This document shows, piece after piece, positions 62,460 to 64,000 of a stretch of 64,000 nucleotides of DNA (within the stretch, counting starts at the first letter, position 1; each line of letters opens with the position of its first letter). Source of the DNA: Teichococcus wenyumeiae (GTDB taxonomy: Bacteria; Pseudomonadota; Alphaproteobacteria; Acetobacterales; Acetobacteraceae); NCBI RefSeq assembly GCF_003696345.1, contig NZ_RFLX01000015.1, positions 80,502-144,501 on the forward strand, read 5' to 3'. The notes under the pieces were generated by a model. The model was not told the origin of the DNA. It searched no databases and saw only the letters and a program-made list of their open reading frames with translations. The position numbers and the translations under genes are program-made.

Positions 62460-62735
62460 TCAGAACCCCAGCCGGAGCTGCTCGGGCGGCTCGGCACGCG
62501 CATCGGCCCCGCCGTGCATCAGGTCGCACAGGGCCGGATCGAGTTCGGCCAGGAGCCCATCGATGACCTCGGCGACATGGGCCTGGGGCAGAGCCGGGCT
62601 GATGGCCTTCAGGTAACCACGCCCCTCCCCCTTGGCTTCCCGCAGGGTGCAGCCGTTGCGGAGCGCCTGGGCCAGTGCCTGGCGCACGCGATGGGCGGTG
62701 ACGGGGTCCACCAGGGATGGCGTCTCATCGGGCAT
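62460..62735 (-). CDS. Small hypothetical protein (91 aa)
   Basis: The protein MPDETPSLVDPVTAHRVRQA, with TLREAKGEGRGYLKAISPAL and a final helical EVIDGLLAELDPALCDLM, looks like a genuine small helical protein. I do not recognise it. ATG 62735 is the likeliest start; the frame is open upstream, but that translation has no protein-like character apart from a short VLINDPDAGAVF. It converges with the flavoprotein gene and diverges from the Xre-like gene. Confidence 0.5.
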   Translation of the reverse strand: MPDETPSLVDPVTAHRVRQALAQALRNGCTLREAKGEGRGYLKAISPALPQAHVAEVIDGLLAELDPALCDLMHGGADARAEPPEQLRLGF

Positions 62736-62997
62736 GAATACGGCTCCGGCATCAGGATCATTTATGAGAACAAATAGAGTACGATTCGGAGCACCTTGTC
62801 GACCCGAGATGTCGTGATCGCCTGCCACCCTAAAGCTGAAGCCGTGTTGCCCAACGGCTTGGCCGCCCGCGCTGGATGTGCCGGTTCCGACCGGCCGGGC
62901 GCCGACCCTTCCGGCCTTCTGGGCGTTAAAGGCCAGGACAGGCCAGGCTGCGGCGCTTCGTCCTCCGGGCCTGCCGACTGATGTGGAGGCCCAGCCC

Positions 62998-63921
62998 GTG
63001 AAGGAACATGCCGGGAAGCGCGTGTCGGTGCGGCAGATGATCGCCAGCCTGCTCCGCCTCGCCCATGCCGATGCCCAGGACGCACGGCGGCTGGCGCAGG
63101 CCGGCGGCACCCGGAATGCCGCCCGCCTGCTGCGCGATGCCGCCACACGCCTGATCGAGGCCGTGGTGGCCTCCGAGCAGGGCTATGCCGGCCCTCCCGA
63201 GACAAGCCGCATCGATGCGCGCAATCCGCTGAAAGCCAGTCTCCTGCGGCTCGATGCCCTGCCCCAGGACCTGCCGGCCCTGCGGCGGGATGGGCGCCTG
63301 GCGGCCTTGCCCCCGGCCGCGTCGGTGCTGGAGCCGCTTGGCGATCTCAGTGCAACGCTGGATCGCCTGGCACAGCATTTCGGCGTGGACCTGGACGGCT
63401 CCGCACCCGCGGCCACCGCTGATCCCCTGCGGCCCGAGGTGCAGGCACCGCCGCCGCCGCCCAAGCCTCCCGAGACGCCCGGGCGGGAGCCGGCGCAGGC
63501 GCGCCGCCCTCCCGCCAAGCTCTCACCGTCGCCGGAGGAGAAGCATGACCACAGGCCCCGCTCCCGCGCCGGCCTGTCCTCGGGCAGCTTCTGGTCGCTG
63601 GCGGACCGCTGGGGGCTCGCCGCGCCCGATGCCCTCGCGCTCATCGGGTCCGATCGGGGCCTGAGTAAGTCGGGCGCCCGTCCGCGCTTCAAGCTGACCG
63701 ACAGTCAGGCTGAGATCCTGGCCGCCATGCGGTCGCTCGATGCGGCACTGGGGCAACTGGGGCTCGATCCGGGGCCGTGGCTTTCGGCGCCGCTCCGCCC
63801 GGAACCCTTCCGGGGCGCCAGGCCGCTGGAGGTCATCCGCAAGCGGCGGCTCCAGGGGCTCCGGGATGTCAGCCGCCACCTTATGCAGATGAGCCTGCGC
63901 CTGTCTCTTCAGCAGGCCTAG
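62998..63921 (+). CDS. Protein with C-terminal MbcA/ParS/Xre-like domain, ended by an IS insertion
   Basis: This is a 307-aa protein starting at GTG 62998, eight bases after GGAGG. An N-terminal helical domain (KRVSVRQMIASLLRLAHADA, RNAARLLRDAATRLIEAVVA) is followed by a Pro-rich linker (about 150-190). The C-terminal domain FWSLADRWGLAAPDALALIG, SKSGARPRFKLTDSQAEILA, GPWLSAPLRPEPFRGARPLE has the same order of conserved positions as the antitoxin at 54894-55424 (FLAIADLWGL, MAWLRAPHGAIVFGGRPPLD). The stop TAG uses TA at 63919-63920 plus the first base of an IS630-type element, so the original C-terminus is probably lost. No toxin gene is visible. Confidence 0.72.
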   Translation: MKEHAGKRVSVRQMIASLLRLAHADAQDARRLAQAGGTRNAARLLRDAATRLIEAVVASEQGYAGPPETSRIDARNPLKASLLRLDALPQDLPALRRDGRLAALPPAASVLEPLGDLSATLDRLAQHFGVDLDGSAPAATADPLRPEVQAPPPPPKPPETPGREPAQARRPPAKLSPSPEEKHDHRPRSRAGLSSGSFWSLADRWGLAAPDALALIGSDRGLSKSGARPRFKLTDSQAEILAAMRSLDAALGQLGLDPGPWLSAPLRPEPFRGARPLEVIRKRRLQGLRDVSRHLMQMSLRLSLQQA

Positions 63922-64000
63922 TGTCCTGATCGCGAAATTCCTATGATCATGCAGGTGATCGTAGGGAGAGCCGCGATGGGCAGACCGGCGGTAACGATCA
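63921..64000 (+). mobile_element. Left end of an IS630-type insertion sequence (partial)
   Basis: Immediately after a TA dinucleotide (63919-63920, the IS630 target), the sequence GTGTCCTGATCGCGAAATTC looks like an IS630-type terminal repeat. It is followed 55 bp later by ATG 63976 with GGGAGAGCC upstream. The eight visible codons, MGRPAVTI, match the usual start of IS630-family transposases. The rest of the element lies beyond the window, so the identification rests on the end structure and a short N-terminus. Confidence 0.65.

Noticed and set aside
1..64000. tRNA, rRNA genes or CRISPR arrays
   Set aside because: No cloverleaf-like T-loop motifs with matching stems, rRNA stretches or regularly spaced repeats were noticed by eye.

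Overview
The window is GC-rich DNA (roughly two thirds G+C, strong GC bias at third codon positions). Its genes resemble those of an environmental alphaproteobacterium, most likely Roseomonas or a relative in the Acetobacteraceae. This placement is inferred from the mix of orphan solute-binding proteins, branched-chain-type ABC and TRAP uptake systems, IclR/GntR-controlled catabolic operons and a RepA-type replication initiator; no rRNA or marker gene was available to confirm it. The repA gene suggests that the window belongs to a plasmid or chromid, or contains an integrated one. No parAB genes, tRNAs, rRNAs or CRISPR arrays were seen.

Layout. 1-4.1 kb: the end of a branched-chain-type ABC operon (livM partial, livH, a ThDP enzyme) with a divergent GntR regulator. 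4.1-10.8 kb: a decaying stretch with three frameshifted genes (quinone oxidoreductase, pyridoxamine-phosphate-oxidase-like, cation diffusion facilitator). They lie among intact genes for an SMP-30 lactonase, LysR, a Tat-exported metallo-beta-lactamase-fold protein, a receiver protein and an orphan ChrB. 11.1-14.6 kb: a small lipoprotein, a lytic transglycosylase, a gene-poor 0.87 kb stretch and repA. 14.7-19.9 kb: an RND efflux pump (permease plus adaptor, no outer-membrane factor) with a divergent TetR and two identical-arm operators. 20-35 kb: amide/imide and amino-acid-like catabolism. This includes an SDR, an acetamidase, a Bug receptor, an operon of IclR, MFS transporter, ketopantoate-reductase-like protein, SDR and polysaccharide-deacetylase-like protein, a GntR-controlled operon of ornithine cyclodeaminase, M20 amidohydrolase and peptide-type binding protein, then an SGNH hydrolase and a DASS-type permease.

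35.2-45.7 kb: one long minus-strand operon runs from two CoA-transferase subunits through a complete branched-chain-type ABC transporter to an NTF2-like protein, a muconolactone-isomerase-like protein, an SMP-30 lactonase and an MBL hydrolase. Divergent from it are an IclR/PcaR-type regulator and an alpha/beta hydrolase that lacks its nucleophile. A three-half-site operator sits between them. The set looks like uptake plus lower-pathway degradation of an aromatic-derived or lactone compound by a beta-ketoadipate-like route, without ring-cleavage enzymes. 45.8-54.2 kb: a TRAP transporter and SDR on one strand and an IclR, thiolase, acyl-CoA synthetase and tandem PPC-domain protein on the other, again around an operator.

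54.2-64 kb: a RES/Xre toxin-antitoxin pair, an unrecognised 218-aa protein coupled to a 1267-aa hybrid histidine kinase, a DEDDh exonuclease, an acyl-CoA-dehydrogenase-like flavoprotein, and a protein ending in a second Xre/MbcA/ParS-like domain. The stop codon of this last gene appears to be created by an IS630-type element that begins at the window edge.
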